Below are positions 1 to 10,497 of a stretch of 64,000 nucleotides of DNA, one piece after another. Made by a program: the position numbers and the translations under genes. Source of the DNA: Kazachstania africana CBS 2517 (taxonomy: Eukaryota > Ascomycota > Saccharomycetes > Saccharomycetales > Saccharomycetaceae); the NCBI RefSeq assembly GCF_000304475.1, contig NC_018951.1:357467-421466 (forward strand), given 5' to 3'. The first letter of the stretch is position 1, and each line of letters opens with the position of its first letter. The notes under the pieces were generated by a model. That model saw only the letters and a program-made list of their open reading frames with translations. It was not told where the DNA came from and did not search any database.

Positions 1-3000
1 AAAAATATGGTTCGTTACAACAAAAAATTCCGTATATCTCTTTTCAAATGGCTTTTGTGCTTTATTGATCTTGGTTCTTTAGGAGATTTGAAAGCACATT
101 TACAAAAAGAAGGTCATAAATCTATCTTACTAGATCAAATACCACAATTGCTTTCTTCCACACTAAAGTACAAATTTCCATTGAATATAACTTTACATAA
201 AGCCCTGGAGCTTTTAGACAATTTTTCGCTGGACAAGCTCCCTTTAGTAGAAGCGAGGCTAATTTCCTTATGGATTTTAGCTGATTTACGAAAGTCTAAA
301 TTTCCAGTGGAAAAAGCTAGATGTTTAAGACAGTTGAGTTTCATTCTGGTTTTGTTTCCACCATTATTCCTCGATCCATTATTGATGTCAGTGGCCTTAA
401 GATCTCTATCTAAAATTTTATGTGATCCTTTTGTCCACGATGAAACCGCAAATATAATCTCTGTAATACTTACAAGATGTTTCAGCGAAAATATTGACAT
501 AGCAAATAATTTAAGTGAAGTATATTTGCAGGTGTTTCATTGTATGAAAAGAGAAGACTTCAGGTGCAGTGATGCTCTAAAAAATACTCTAAGTGAGATT
601 AGAAATTTTGAGACTCTTTCACACTTCAGAATTTGGAAATATTGTGGAGATGTGATAAAAGGCGAGCCATTGACCACAAAGGTCTTGGATTTTGATGAGT
701 TTGTGAATGCGACTGAATGTGCTGTGGAAAATCTGTCTTTGATGTCAGTTCTCTTTTCATATATTAAATGGCCTAAGCTCCATGAGCCAGCTATCTCCCC
801 ATCGAGCATAGGCATTCAAAATCTTATAAGTTTGGATGTTCCGAGTTTTTACATTTCAGATAACTTTCGTTTATGGACAGCTTACTATGTTTCTGAATAT
901 CAATTAGAGTTAGATATGAACGCGAACGGGCCAAACACCCATCAGTTTAATCGTATAGAGTTCAGTACACTTAAGACAGATGTTGGTTCCCTTAATTCAT
1001 TGCACAATATTTTTCTCGACTTTATCCAGGAGGCTACCATTTTGCAGAATGCAAGAGTAGTTTTCTTGTGTGACATTATATTATCTAACATAATTCATTT
1101 GTACTCTCAAGAGCAGGTGGGAATTATTAGGGAGAAGTATCTCGATTATAGGACCTGTAGTAATACATTAGAAAAGGAATCGTTAGATTCGATGATTGGT
1201 CCAATATTGTTGGAAGACAATGCCATTTTTTTAAGTAAGCACTACTTGGAAAACAAGATATTATATGAGGACTGGCTGCTAAGCTTTATATCTGGTCTTC
1301 TGAAATCTCTTGCTATTTCTTTCCCATATACCGAGATATTTTATATTCTCTGCCAAGAATCGATTTCATTTTCAGAAAGTATTCTTCCAACTTTGCTAGC
1401 CCTTGTTCTTTATTATGATCCAAAGGATTCAATGTCGCATTATGAGGAAATGCTTGCTAAAACTTCTCATTTATTAAAGGTATCTGATTCAGATAAGAAA
1501 ATACGAATAATAGTTCAGTTAGTAACTGTCATTAGATCTGGCAGTAGAAAAGGCGACAGGGTTTGCCAGAATCTTTACAGCAAGCTAGATTTAGAGGCAT
1601 TATGTAAACTGATGAGTGAAGCGCGGTATTTGAAATTTAGTTACATGTTATTTGAAGAAACATCGATGTCAAGGGATTTGCCACTAAATATTCAATTATT
1701 GCTTGAAATCTACGAAAAGCTGGACGATATTGACCTACTTTCGGGGCTTCCATCAGCTCATAGCCTGCAAGATGCCTTCAGTAGCATAAGAAAAAGTGAT
1801 CCAGATTCTTGGAAAGGTTTTCTCTTTTCGAGTGCCAAATTTGATTGTGCATATAATGGCAACTTGCAAATTGACGAGAAATATCTGGTTCATTCTTTGG
1901 AGTCGAATGGCTTGTATGCATTGACGAGCATATTCTCCCGTGCTACGCAGGGTCGAGTGACGAATGAAAGCTATGAATGGAGTTTGCAGTTAAACAACTG
2001 GGATCTTCCTTTACCTGAAAAGATCGACAGTAAGGAAAGCGCATTATATTATTCTTTAAAAAGAAATATGAATGAGCCCAATTCCTTCTCAGACAATCTC
2101 AAACAATCATTGATACAAATTATAGACAGTAAGCCATATTTTGAAGATGTCAAAGAATGGCTTAGTTCCGTTCGTGAAGTCAGTATGATGAGAGAATTGG
2201 TTTCTTCATATGGATCTCCTGATCGGATAGCTTCAATGTTTCAAAAATATGACTTTTTGGATCAACAAGAGCTGAGCCGCTTAAATTTCTCAGAATATAA
2301 GAATGATATTCAATGGAGATATTCTTTTTCTAATGCAGCAATGTTGAACAATAAGATAATAAAAAAGCCCGATTCTGTTGAATTACAACTTATTTCCCTC
2401 TTCCAATTAGCATCTTGCATAAAATGCGCCGTTTTTAGTGCAGCACCGCAGGATGCTCTAAGAAATTCTTTCATGATGGAAACCCTTCTCGAGCTGAATA
2501 GAAAATCGATGAGTATGGATGAAAATATTATGAAAGTCTATGAAAGACAACATTTATTTTTATCTACTAAGTCACTTTGGGAATCTGGAGAATTTAAAGC
2601 CCCAATTAACATACTTAAGGATCTGTTGTCTGAATCACTAGACTTTTATAGTTCCTTCAATTCTCGATACCGTTCTCTATCTCCATTTTTTTTGGTGTCA
2701 CAGGATGAAGTTAGGGCATACTTAGTGAAGTGGACCTCTGATTCGAGACTAGAGTCTGCGACAAATATATATGACAAGTATATTAGTGAACGAGAGATTA
2801 CTATAGATGACCATGAACTAAGAGCGGATGTTTTGTATATATATGGTGAGTTCCTCGGAAAACAAATACGAAAATTACAAGAAAATGGATCTATAACTGA
2901 AACGGAAAGTAGATGTGACGCCAGCTTAACAGATTTGAAAAAATTGCGTGTGATTTATACAGATAAAAGCCTTCCTGAAACTGAACGTAAAGAAGCCAAA

Positions 3001-4770
3001 AGGCATTATAATAAAGTTCACTTACAATATAATGCAGATAAGGAAATTTTGAATAGCCTATTCAAACAGAGGGAAAAATTCGCATGGAATGCCCTGCATT
3101 TTTATCTGAAGGTTTTAGTGTTTACAAATAAGTATGATAGTGATGGAATTGATAAATTCTGTGGACTTTGGTTTGAGTATGATACCAATCTGGAAATCAA
3201 TAAATTACTCTATAAAGAGATTGGCACGGTCCCAAGCTGGAAGTTTTTACCATGGGTTAATCAAATTGCTTCGAAGCTGTCGTCAGAAACTTCAGAATTT
3301 CAGAAGCCTTTGCAACTAACTATGAAAAGGCTTCTGTATAAATTGCCATATGATTCTTTATATTCTATCATGAGCATTCGCCTTTATAGGATGCATATTG
3401 CATCAGACGAAACTATGGTACAAAGGGTGGAAGCTGCCGAAAGAATATTGAAAGAACTGCAAAGTTATGAAAAGGGAGCATTTTATAAGGACTATGTGTT
3501 ACCGGTTCAAGAATTTTGTGAGAAGTCAGTGGACTTAGCTAATATACAAGCCAGCCGAAGCGCAAGCGTCTTCTCCTTAGACAAACTGTCTGATGGTAGA
3601 TATTGGACAGATAGACTATATGGGCATAAACTTCCATTGCCCACAAGCTATACGCATATCTTAAGTTCAGCAGATGGTAAAAAGGAAAGACCTTATATAA
3701 TATCAGTTAATAAAGAAGTGGCTGTCACATCAACAGGGATATCCCTTCCAAAGATAGTGACGTTTACAATATCTGATGGTTCTGTACAACGAGTCCTAAT
3801 GAAGGGAAGCAATGATGATTTGAGACAAGATGCGATTATGGAGCAGGTTTTTCAACAAGTAAATAATATTTTAAGAAGAAGTAAAGATCTAAAAAAGTTG
3901 CATTTGGGAATCAGGACATATAAAGTTATTCCTCTGGGACCAAAAGCAGGAATAATTGAATTTGTTGCGAATTCCATTGCTTTGCATGAGATATTATCAA
4001 AGCTTCATAAGAACGACAATGTTAAATTTGAGCAAGCAAGAAAATTGATGCGTAGCGTCCAAATGAAGGGAAATTCAGAACGATTGGATATGTATACCAC
4101 TATAACGAGGGAAATACGACCACAGTTGCGAAATTTTTTTTTCGATTCATTTACTGATCCAGATGAATGGTTTGTTGCAAAGAAAAACTATGTTAAAGGA
4201 ATTGCAGCAACTTCAATTGTGGGACATATGCTTGGTTTGGGTGATAGGCATCTAAATAATATACTTCTCGATTCATCGACCGGAGAGCCTATCCATATTG
4301 ACTTGGGTGTCGCATTTGACCAGGGAAAGTTGTTACCTATTCCCGAGCTTGTACCGTTTAGGCTAACGAGAGATATAATTGATGGATTTGGAGTCACAGG
4401 AACGGATGGTCTCTTTACTAAAAGTTGTGAACAAGTCTATTCTGTATTAAGAAAAGAGTATGAAAAAGTTATGTGTGTTTTGAATGTGCTTAAGTGGGAC
4501 CCTTTGTATTCATGGGTAATGTCTCCTATGAAAAAGCACAAGCATTTGCTTGAAGATGATGACGAAATTTACGGTGAGTTATCGTCAAGTAAGCCATCAT
4601 CCTCTGGAAAGGATCATAATAACGAATCATACAGAGCATTGAAAAGTGTTGAAGATAAATTAATTGGGAACGGTCTAAGTGTAGAAGCAACTATTCAAGA
4701 TCTTATCCAGGAGGCTACTAACCCTGAAAATCTTGCGGTAATCTACATGGGATGGTCACCATTCTATTAA
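1..4770 (+). CDS. TEL1: Tel1 PIKK-family checkpoint kinase, C-terminal part (cut by window edge)
   Basis: C-terminal 1,589 or so residues of the ATM-family protein kinase that acts with the MRX complex in DNA-break signalling and telomere length control. The frame is open to the left edge. An ATG at position 7 is almost surely internal, because Tel1 proteins are about 2,800 residues. Numbering from that ATG, an alpha-helical FAT region leads into a PI3K-like kinase domain. Visible motifs are the ATP-loop segment LMKGSNDDLRQDAIMEQ, the catalytic loop LGLGDRHLNN (Asp1413, from position 4243) and HIDLGVAF (metal-binding Asp1432). The protein ends in a FATC tail, IYMGWSPFY. These features and the AVT5 neighbour match S. 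cerevisiae TEL1 (YBL088C). It is convergent with AVT5. No break is seen in the visible part. Confidence 0.97.
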   Translation, partial: KNMVRYNKKFRISLFKWLLCFIDLGSLGDLKAHLQKEGHKSILLDQIPQLLSSTLKYKFPLNITLHKALELLDNFSLDKLPLVEARLISLWILADLRKSKFPVEKARCLRQLSFILVLFPPLFLDPLLMSVALRSLSKILCDPFVHDETANIISVILTRCFSENIDIANNLSEVYLQVFHCMKREDFRCSDALKNTLSEIRNFETLSHFRIWKYCGDVIKGEPLTTKVLDFDEFVNATECAVENLSLMSVLFSYIKWPKLHEPAISPSSIGIQNLISLDVPSFYISDNFRLWTAYYVSEYQLELDMNANGPNTHQFNRIEFSTLKTDVGSLNSLHNIFLDFIQEATILQNARVVFLCDIILSNIIHLYSQEQVGIIREKYLDYRTCSNTLEKESLDSMIGPILLEDNAIFLSKHYLENKILYEDWLLSFISGLLKSLAISFPYTEIFYILCQESISFSESILPTLLALVLYYDPKDSMSHYEEMLAKTSHLLKVSDSDKKIRIIVQLVTVIRSGSRKGDRVCQNLYSKLDLEALCKLMSEARYLKFSYMLFEETSMSRDLPLNIQLLLEIYEKLDDIDLLSGLPSAHSLQDAFSSIRKSDPDSWKGFLFSSAKFDCAYNGNLQIDEKYLVHSLESNGLYALTSIFSRATQGRVTNESYEWSLQLNNWDLPLPEKIDSKESALYYSLKRNMNEPNSFSDNLKQSLIQIIDSKPYFEDVKEWLSSVREVSMMRELVSSYGSPDRIASMFQKYDFLDQQELSRLNFSEYKNDIQWRYSFSNAAMLNNKIIKKPDSVELQLISLFQLASCIKCAVFSAAPQDALRNSFMMETLLELNRKSMSMDENIMKVYERQHLFLSTKSLWESGEFKAPINILKDLLSESLDFYSSFNSRYRSLSPFFLVSQDEVRAYLVKWTSDSRLESATNIYDKYISEREITIDDHELRADVLYIYGEFLGKQIRKLQENGSITETESRCDASLTDLKKLRVIYTDKSLPETERKEAKRHYNKVHLQYNADKEILNSLFKQREKFAWNALHFYLKVLVFTNKYDSDGIDKFCGLWFEYDTNLEINKLLYKEIGTVPSWKFLPWVNQIASKLSSETSEFQKPLQLTMKRLLYKLPYDSLYSIMSIRLYRMHIASDETMVQRVEAAERILKELQSYEKGAFYKDYVLPVQEFCEKSVDLANIQASRSASVFSLDKLSDGRYWTDRLYGHKLPLPTSYTHILSSADGKKERPYIISVNKEVAVTSTGISLPKIVTFTISDGSVQRVLMKGSNDDLRQDAIMEQVFQQVNNILRRSKDLKKLHLGIRTYKVIPLGPKAGIIEFVANSIALHEILSKLHKNDNVKFEQARKLMRSVQMKGNSERLDMYTTITREIRPQLRNFFFDSFTDPDEWFVAKKNYVKGIAATSIVGHMLGLGDRHLNNILLDSSTGEPIHIDLGVAFDQGKLLPIPELVPFRLTRDIIDGFGVTGTDGLFTKSCEQVYSVLRKEYEKVMCVLNVLKWDPLYSWVMSPMKKHKHLLEDDDEIYGELSSSKPSSSGKDHNNESYRALKSVEDKLIGNGLSVEATIQDLIQEATNPENLAVIYMGWSPFY

Positions 4771-4942
4771 ATAATTTTCTATATAGGATTACTAAAATTA
4801 ATGCTAATAAATTAGTCAATCTTTTTTTTGAAGTAGACCACACCTCGAGGAAATAATGAGAAAAATGAGACATTGGTACAAATAATAATGATATGAATAG
4901 ATGACATTATGAATATATATTTCTTTTTGATTAGAAAAGGGT

Positions 4943-6280
4943 TCAGTGGCCGACACCCAACAGTAATGTCGCGGCTAAAGAGGCAATCATAACAAATAGA
5001 CCCCAAATGGATAAGAACAAACCTAGATATCTGAAAAATCTTGCAGATTTAGGTAATGGTGATGATGTTGCAGAGAATTCGGAGCCTATCAATTTGAATC
5101 CAAATATACCTGGTAGAATAAATGATATTGAGGTTGAACCTGTCGCGCCCACAATAGCGAGGACTTTAGCTAAAGAATTCACAGAAATGGCTAAAGTGTA
5201 TGAAAATAGAAGGATACATACAGTTATGATATTGAAACGCTTTCCTCTTAGAGGAATTTCCTCTGGTTGTTTTGGAGAATCTTCTTCGATCAGTTCAACT
5301 GCCAAGAGTGTATCTTCCTCATCAGGCGGTACATTAATTGGTTGAGTGGCAATCTCATTTGAATTTTTTTCTTGAATGTAGTGCCATATGTGATGAATGG
5401 AGGCTCTACAAGGATGGCATTGTAATGGAAATGCTAACATCACGAGAAATACGATAGCTAGTCTTCCAATGGTGCTTGAAGCCGTTCTTGGATATAAAGT
5501 GATAATGTTACCCACGATGTTATCGCCAAAGGTTAAATAACCGGAAAATCCGATTAAAATGTATAATAGATAAGCTAAGATCATTGCAATTATTGGAATT
5601 TTCTTGATGTGAGTGAAGGCAATATTAGATTGTTCATTAATCACTGAGAAAAAATTGTGATGACAGGTGTATGCAAAGACAAAGATTGGCAAAGTTGTAA
5701 GTGGAGATGGTTCATGTTTTGGAAGTCCGATGGATACAACTCCTTTTAGATCGTGAACGTCTTCCGTTTGGAAGATAAAATGAGCAACGACTAATACGCA
5801 AAGATACGCTACTGCAGAGATTGCAATCATTGAAGCATATCTCAATGAGTTTAATTTCCTTAAGAAGCATAAAGGTGAAACGATAAAGAGCATGATCAGA
5901 CTAATATGAAAATCTCTATTCAATAGAATATGACTCGTAGTGAATACAGCAAAGATCTGCGGCATTAAATCTCCTACAACAATCATATATGAGACCCCAA
6001 CGCCAAAGCATTTGACAGCAATAGCCAAATCAAAAACCACACTCAAAGAAGGACTAATTAATTGAGACAACGTGAAAAAGGAGGCAGAACCACTTGCTGT
6101 ATATTTAGCCACTTGTGCCTGTAATATAAGTCCACTCAATGCGCAGAAACCACATATTGCGATCATTAGGAATCCCGGAACTAACCCAAATGGTTTGAAA
6201 GCATACGGCATAGCCAGTATACCGGCACCACACGCTGTGTGCAACAGTGTTATGACTCCAGAACGGATAGATGATGGCAT
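4943..6280 (-). CDS. AVT5: Avt5-type vacuolar amino acid transporter
   Basis: A 445-residue polytopic membrane protein of the amino acid/auxin permease (AAAP) family. It matches the Avt5/Avt6 group, of which Avt6 exports acidic amino acids from the vacuole in yeast. The N-terminus MPSSIRSGVITLLHTACGAG and the following AMPYAFKPFG segment are family hallmarks. About ten or eleven hydrophobic segments alternate with short loops. An acidic loop around residues 310-345 (PPDEEDTLLAVELIEEDSP) separates the last membrane segments. The length is close to S. cerevisiae Avt5 (459). The ATG at 6280 starts the conserved first helix, so the start is secure. Position beside TEL1 supports AVT5 over its ohnolog AVT6. 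It is divergent from SCS22. Confidence 0.9.
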   Translation of the reverse strand: MPSSIRSGVITLLHTACGAGILAMPYAFKPFGLVPGFLMIAICGFCALSGLILQAQVAKYTASGSASFFTLSQLISPSLSVVFDLAIAVKCFGVGVSYMIVVGDLMPQIFAVFTTSHILLNRDFHISLIMLFIVSPLCFLRKLNSLRYASMIAISAVAYLCVLVVAHFIFQTEDVHDLKGVVSIGLPKHEPSPLTTLPIFVFAYTCHHNFFSVINEQSNIAFTHIKKIPIIAMILAYLLYILIGFSGYLTFGDNIVGNIITLYPRTASSTIGRLAIVFLVMLAFPLQCHPCRASIHHIWHYIQEKNSNEIATQPINVPPDEEDTLLAVELIEEDSPKQPEEIPLRGKRFNIITVCILLFSYTLAISVNSLAKVLAIVGATGSTSISFILPGIFGFKLIGSEFSATSSPLPKSARFFRYLGLFLSIWGLFVMIASLAATLLLGVGH

Positions 6281-6703
6281 ATTTTATCTAGAACTCAAAG
6301 GACAAAAGGGAACGGGTAACGTACAAAACACGACGATACTAAAACAGTTAGAGGAAACGAAACCGACAATTTTCGAAGAAAATATGCGTGAAAAGCAGTC
6401 AATTGGTCCAGTCTAATCTCCCTAGCAGAAATCTCTTTGGAATACCAACTTCTTGTACTCATCCTAATTGTTTATAAGATATATATATATATATATATAT
6501 CGATTTTCGGAATCAACAGATAGACCATATCTCCGTTCGAAACGATCCAAATTCAGCAACTATCCGCATATTTAAATGAACAACGAACAATTTAATCAAC
6601 ATATATAGGGAATGTTAGGGAAGACTCTGATAGTAGTTCTGGTATTTGTTATTACTACAACGAGTCAATTGATATCAGTCAATAGGTTTCGAGAACTTTT
6701 GCA
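6281..6703. promoter_or_regulatory. AVT5/SCS22 divergent intergenic region
   Basis: This 423-bp spacer must serve both divergent promoters. It contains an uninterrupted (AT)11 tract at 6479-6500 and an AT-rich stretch near 6590-6608. An upstream ATG at 6612 opens a 46-codon frame that overlaps SCS22 exon 1 in another frame. I see no tRNA or conserved gene. Confidence 0.6.
6479..6500. repeat. (AT)11 dinucleotide microsatellite
   Basis: Perfect alternating AT run between the divergent AVT5 and SCS22 genes. It is of a length expected to vary between strains. Confidence 0.9.
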
Positions 6704-7465
6704 ATGGAATTCAAGCCAGACTATTTACATTACTATGGTATGTATTGTATGAATCCCACCCGGATTTTTACAGGTGATGCTTTTATGATTCGATCTGAGG
6801 AAGTATACTGAAGTGTGAATTTCTATACTAACGTTATCTTTATAGCACCATTAACTGGTCAGTCCACTGATTACATAACTGTTACAAATACAGGAGATCA
6901 AAGATATGTTTTCAAGGTGAAGACCACATCCCCTAAGCTATATTGTGTGCGTCCCACCGCTGCCATTGTTAAACCTGGTGAAGAAGTTAAAGTGGAAGTT
7001 ATATTTCTTGGATTAACTGAAGAGCCAGTCCCAGAGATCAAATGTAAGGATAAATTTCTCGTTATTGCCTTACCTGCACCATATGACTTGAAGGATACAC
7101 CAGTGACAGAGGCATGGCCTGAATTAGAAGCTGAATTTAAGAAAGATTCAGTTTCAAAGAAGATCAAAGTTAAATATGTCATGGAACCAAAACAAAAAGA
7201 GCATGTTCTTGCAGTTAGTGATACAACAGTACAGGACACAATTAAGGCAAATCGTGATGGCATTTCTGATGAGAAATTGCAAGAAGAACGAACAACTTCA
7301 ATTACAGAAGATACCAATGCACCACTTTCAACGGCAAGTTCCAAGATTGTTGATACTGGTTCATCTGTTGTTGATGGGTCCATTGAAACAGAGGCTGGAC
7401 CAAATTCATTTTTAATTATTCTAATAGCACTTCTTGTACTTCTTCTAGGTTGGTTATATTACTAG
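6704..7465 (+). CDS. SCS22: VAP-family ER membrane protein Scs22/Scs2, one intron
   Basis: Spliced CDS: exon 1 is 6704-6737 (11 codons plus one base) and exon 2 is 6846-7465, giving 217 residues. Splicing joins HYY to APLTGQSTDY and restores an MSP (VAP) domain start. The FFAT-binding surface KTTSPKLYCVRP is intact. A Ser/Thr- and acid-rich linker leads to a C-terminal tail anchor (SFLIILIALLVLLLGWLYY). VAPs tether the ER to other membranes by recruiting FFAT-motif proteins and regulate phospholipid synthesis. S. cerevisiae SCS22 also has a 5' intron and sits in this same neighbourhood (YBL091C-A), which favours SCS22. By length and tail it could equally substitute for Scs2. MRP21 and MAP2, which lie between AVT5 and SCS22 in S. 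cerevisiae, are absent. Confidence 0.9.
6738..6845 (+). other. SCS22 spliceosomal intron
   Basis: A 108-nt intron with donor GTATGT at 6738-6743, exact branch point TACTAAC at 6826-6832, and acceptor TAG at 6843-6845. The short branch-to-acceptor distance is normal for yeast. Splicing gives a GCA codon across the junction. Confidence 0.93.
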
Positions 7466-7733
7466 ATATTAGACCGTGAGTATCTCATTATTTATATAAA
7501 TACTTTTTTACATCTATCCTTCTTGCTTTCAAAAAAGATTACGATTTACTTGATATCACTTGACCCTCTGTGATTCAATGGCATTAATGCACATCTAAGA
7601 TAGTATATTATATATTGGGTATGAAAGATCGAAAAGAATGGTTGAATAATAACCCTAAATATATGTTATAGTTTTTTTAAGATGGAAGATTATACATTGA
7701 AAAAGTTGACTATATTTGTATTTGTTAACTCAT

Positions 7734-8129
7734 TTAAGCTTCTAAAGCTAAACGGCCCTTTGGGTTAGTGACCTTGACACCTAAAGCCTTAGCTCTGGCT
7801 AAAATACCGACTCTGTTCTTGGCGGAGACGTTGTGAGCGATTTCAGCAGCGTAAGATTTAGTGTGCATCATTAAAGTTTCTAAGTCCTTGATGTTAGCAA
7901 CGACGAAAACCTTGTGACCGGAAGGAGTTAAGAACTTGGTCTTCTTGTTAGAACCGTAACCGATGGTTGGTTCAGCAATGTTACCTCTGAATCTTCTTCT
8001 AACGACGGAGTCAATACCCTTTTGCTTTCTCCAGTTTTCAGCGACTCTGTGGTAACGGTCAGAGTGATGACGCTTGAATTTCTTAGAGTGTTTCTTAACA
8101 ATCTTTGGGTGTGGTAAAGCGGAAGTCAT
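7734..8129 (-). CDS. RPL32: 60S ribosomal protein L32 (eL32)
   Basis: A 131-residue basic protein almost identical in pattern to yeast eL32. It shows [10 protein letters not shown], the [19 protein letters not shown] segment, [23 protein letters not shown] and the C-terminus [11 protein letters not shown]. It is a structural protein of the large ribosomal subunit. There is one extra N-terminal residue compared with S. cerevisiae (130). The codon choice is strongly biased, as expected for a highly expressed gene. No intron is needed in the coding region. The gene is convergent with SCS22 and divergent from ROX3 across an unusually long spacer. Confidence 0.98.
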   Translation of the reverse strand: MTSALPHPKIVKKHSKKFKRHHSDRYHRVAENWRKQKGIDSVVRRRFRGNIAEPTIGYGSNKKTKFLTPSGHKVFVVANIKDLETLMMHTKSYAAEIAHNVSAKNRVGILARAKALGVKVTNPKGRLALEA

Positions 8130-9743
8130 CTGTTTTGAAAATTATTGATATAATTGTTAGTAAAAAGTTTACTTGTCATGACCAAAAAGTGTGAAAGAAA
8201 TGTGATAATAATTTGAAATATTGAAATTTTCTCTATTGTTGTTGGGATCACTTCTCTGTTGTGGTTAATTGGAACGTAACTGTCTAGAGAGATGGCATTT
8301 TCCATGTATTCATTATAGAAAATCGACTTAGATTATTCATTGTCATTCTGTGAATTAGAGTTTCATTGATCTTTTTTTGGTGGTAGAACCATTTTCTAAA
8401 ACGTTCTAATCTTTGATTTCTTACACTCCCACGTATACTGATTTTCGACATACCTTTATTCTTACTGTTCTTATGTCTTCAACTAGTAATGGTGCTGATA
8501 ATTTCACCAGCTTTCTATATAGTTTTCACTATCCATACGAAATTGCTCGAGTCTGCGAACCATTGCATCCATTGTCGGCGTAAGTGTTTCCGACAATTCC
8601 ATTAGAGAAGTGATTGTTAGAAGGAGAGCGTGCTGTTTAGGCAGGTGGATTATTCGCAGCTCATGGGAGGTTGCCGACGGACGGGACGAGACCATCCCAC
8701 TGTCCTGGAACGGGAGAACTCGTAAGACGCGGTATATGCATTACTTTTGCGTTGCTTTCTCGTTTTTTTGCAATTTTTCAAATTTTCTAAAAAAAAAAAC
8801 TGAAAAATTATTTAAAAAAGCATAGAATAATCTCGTGGAAACCCATACCACCAGAGCTCATAACTCTTTTGGACCTATTGATACGTACAAGACAGGAGGG
8901 AACGGCACATATTATCCCACATGAATGGATTACCTTACAGTGTATCTATAAGATCTCACGTGTTAGGTCAACGATAGCAATTGACTTCCCTCAAATAATG
9001 CGGTTTGGGTGTGTGGATGTCGCAGAAAACAGTCAAACGAAATAGTGCCAATCCACTGCACGCACACAAAAATAAGTCAGCCAAGAGGGTAACCCCAACA
9101 CAAGCCTTTCCCAGTGAATATGCAAACTTACAAACGACAAAGAACTTACCTGATTAAATGATTCACATAAAATGAATATCCAAGCATGCTATGAAAATCA
9201 GTATATACTTCACAGCCAATCTACTTACTCTGTAATCTGCAAAAGCCCCACACTGCAAGCCGTGCTCTAAGTAAGGTCTGCATAGCTATTGGCATCACGG
9301 TATGCCATCCCCAGTAACAAAGGAGGTTGCATGCAACTCCTGTCGCCGTACCCCCCCCCATCACAACGTATTCTATTCTTCAAGCCTCTCACGTGTCAAC
9401 TCGATCTGTAAATACTTCAACCTTTTTTTCTTGGCTATCCCAGGCATGATATCTGCAGACTTCGGACAACTGTTCTTACACTTTCTATTGATCGTTTATT
9501 TTCTTATTAATTACAGAAACGGTTAAGTTTGAATATCTGTATATATTACATCCAATAAAAAATAAATCTCAACAAAAGACATACTTTGTGTATCCCGTAG
9601 GAGGCCAACAATATCGCATTAAAAGAACATATTTTCAACAGGTCTATCCTTGTATACTATAAGTAAAAAGCTCTGTTAAAGCCTCAAAGTCAGCATTTAG
9701 CATTTTTCCATCTGCATTACAATAAATATAACTAATTCTCAAA
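8130..9743. promoter_or_regulatory. RPL32/ROX3 divergent spacer (1.6 kb)
   Basis: A long divergent spacer with no recognisable gene. The small open frames at 8610-8825 and 9302-9526 have no recognisable domain, and their translations look like chance. An E-box CACGTG lies at 8957-8962, the core bound by Cbf1-type bHLH factors. T-rich tracts lie near 8360-8375 and 8763-8790. I did not find a convincing Rap1 site or a tRNA. A non-coding RNA cannot be excluded by eye. Confidence 0.5.
8957..8962. promoter_or_regulatory. CACGTG E-box
   Basis: Perfect palindromic bHLH site, about 830 bp upstream of RPL32 and 780 bp upstream of ROX3. The factor (Cbf1, Pho4 or Tye7) is not determinable from sequence, and a single 6-mer can occur by chance. 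Confidence 0.35.
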
Positions 9744-10367
9744 ATGAATGGTATCACTACACTAAACGAGGATTTTCTACCTTCATATTACTATTATGTA
9801 GAACCGGAGAAAGTCTATGAACCACAACAGCCAAACCCTCTGGATGATTTGATCTCAGTCTATGGTTTAGACGATTTGGCAAGACAAGTGGCAAGAACGA
9901 ATTCTGACGGTTCGAAAGCAGTTAAACTACGAAAATCCTATAAAAATCAAATATCTGATATCTCTGGTAAATTTAATACTATACCAACGCGAGAGAATGG
10001 TAAAGGTGGTGATATTGCCAATGTGCTATTTCAAAATAATCAAGATATGATGAATCAAGTTACTAGAACTCCAAATATGACGGATCAGCAATATAGGGAA
10101 GCGTTAATCAGTAGAGATGCTGCACTATTTCAATCCCCTAATCTAGACTGGGATATGGCTACAAATGTGCTCTCGCAATTTGAAAGATCCTATCCAACAG
10201 AATTTCAAAATCAAGCTGGATTCCAAGTTGATGATTTGGCATTTGATTTGGATGGTACTGGCAAAGCTATCAACTCGAAGAAAAGGAAAAATAAGTCTAA
10301 TGGGAGCTCTATGGCTACTCCTAATAGTGACGTTCAAGAAGATTTGAAAAGAAGACGTCTTGAATAG
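9744..10367 (+). CDS. ROX3: Mediator head subunit Rox3/Med19
   Basis: A 207-residue Mediator subunit that links the Mediator head to RNA polymerase II transcription. Conserved segments are [51 protein letters not shown] and the acidic [12 protein letters not shown]. The C-terminus is a basic nuclear-type tail, [16 protein letters not shown]...KRRRLE. Length is near S. cerevisiae Rox3 (220). The ATG at 9744 directly precedes the conserved PSYYYYV block with a family-like leader. It follows RPL32, as in S. cerevisiae (YBL092W-YBL093C). Confidence 0.97.
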   Translation: MNGITTLNEDFLPSYYYYVEPEKVYEPQQPNPLDDLISVYGLDDLARQVARTNSDGSKAVKLRKSYKNQISDISGKFNTIPTRENGKGGDIANVLFQNNQDMMNQVTRTPNMTDQQYREALISRDAALFQSPNLDWDMATNVLSQFERSYPTEFQNQAGFQVDDLAFDLDGTGKAINSKKRKNKSNGSSMATPNSDVQEDLKRRRLE

Positions 10368-10497
10368 ACTGTTTTTTTTTCAACACATTGTGAATACTAC
10401 TACAAGTAATGCGTAAAGAAAACTACTGTTATAATCACAATTAAACATATGGGTACCATTGGAATATTTACTTAATCATCTTTATAAAAAAATAGCT

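Noticed and set aside
6815..6845. Start of the SCS22 open frame inside the intron
   Set aside because: It begins with GTG and encodes intron sequence including the branch point. Splicing to exon 1 restores the conserved MSP-domain start.
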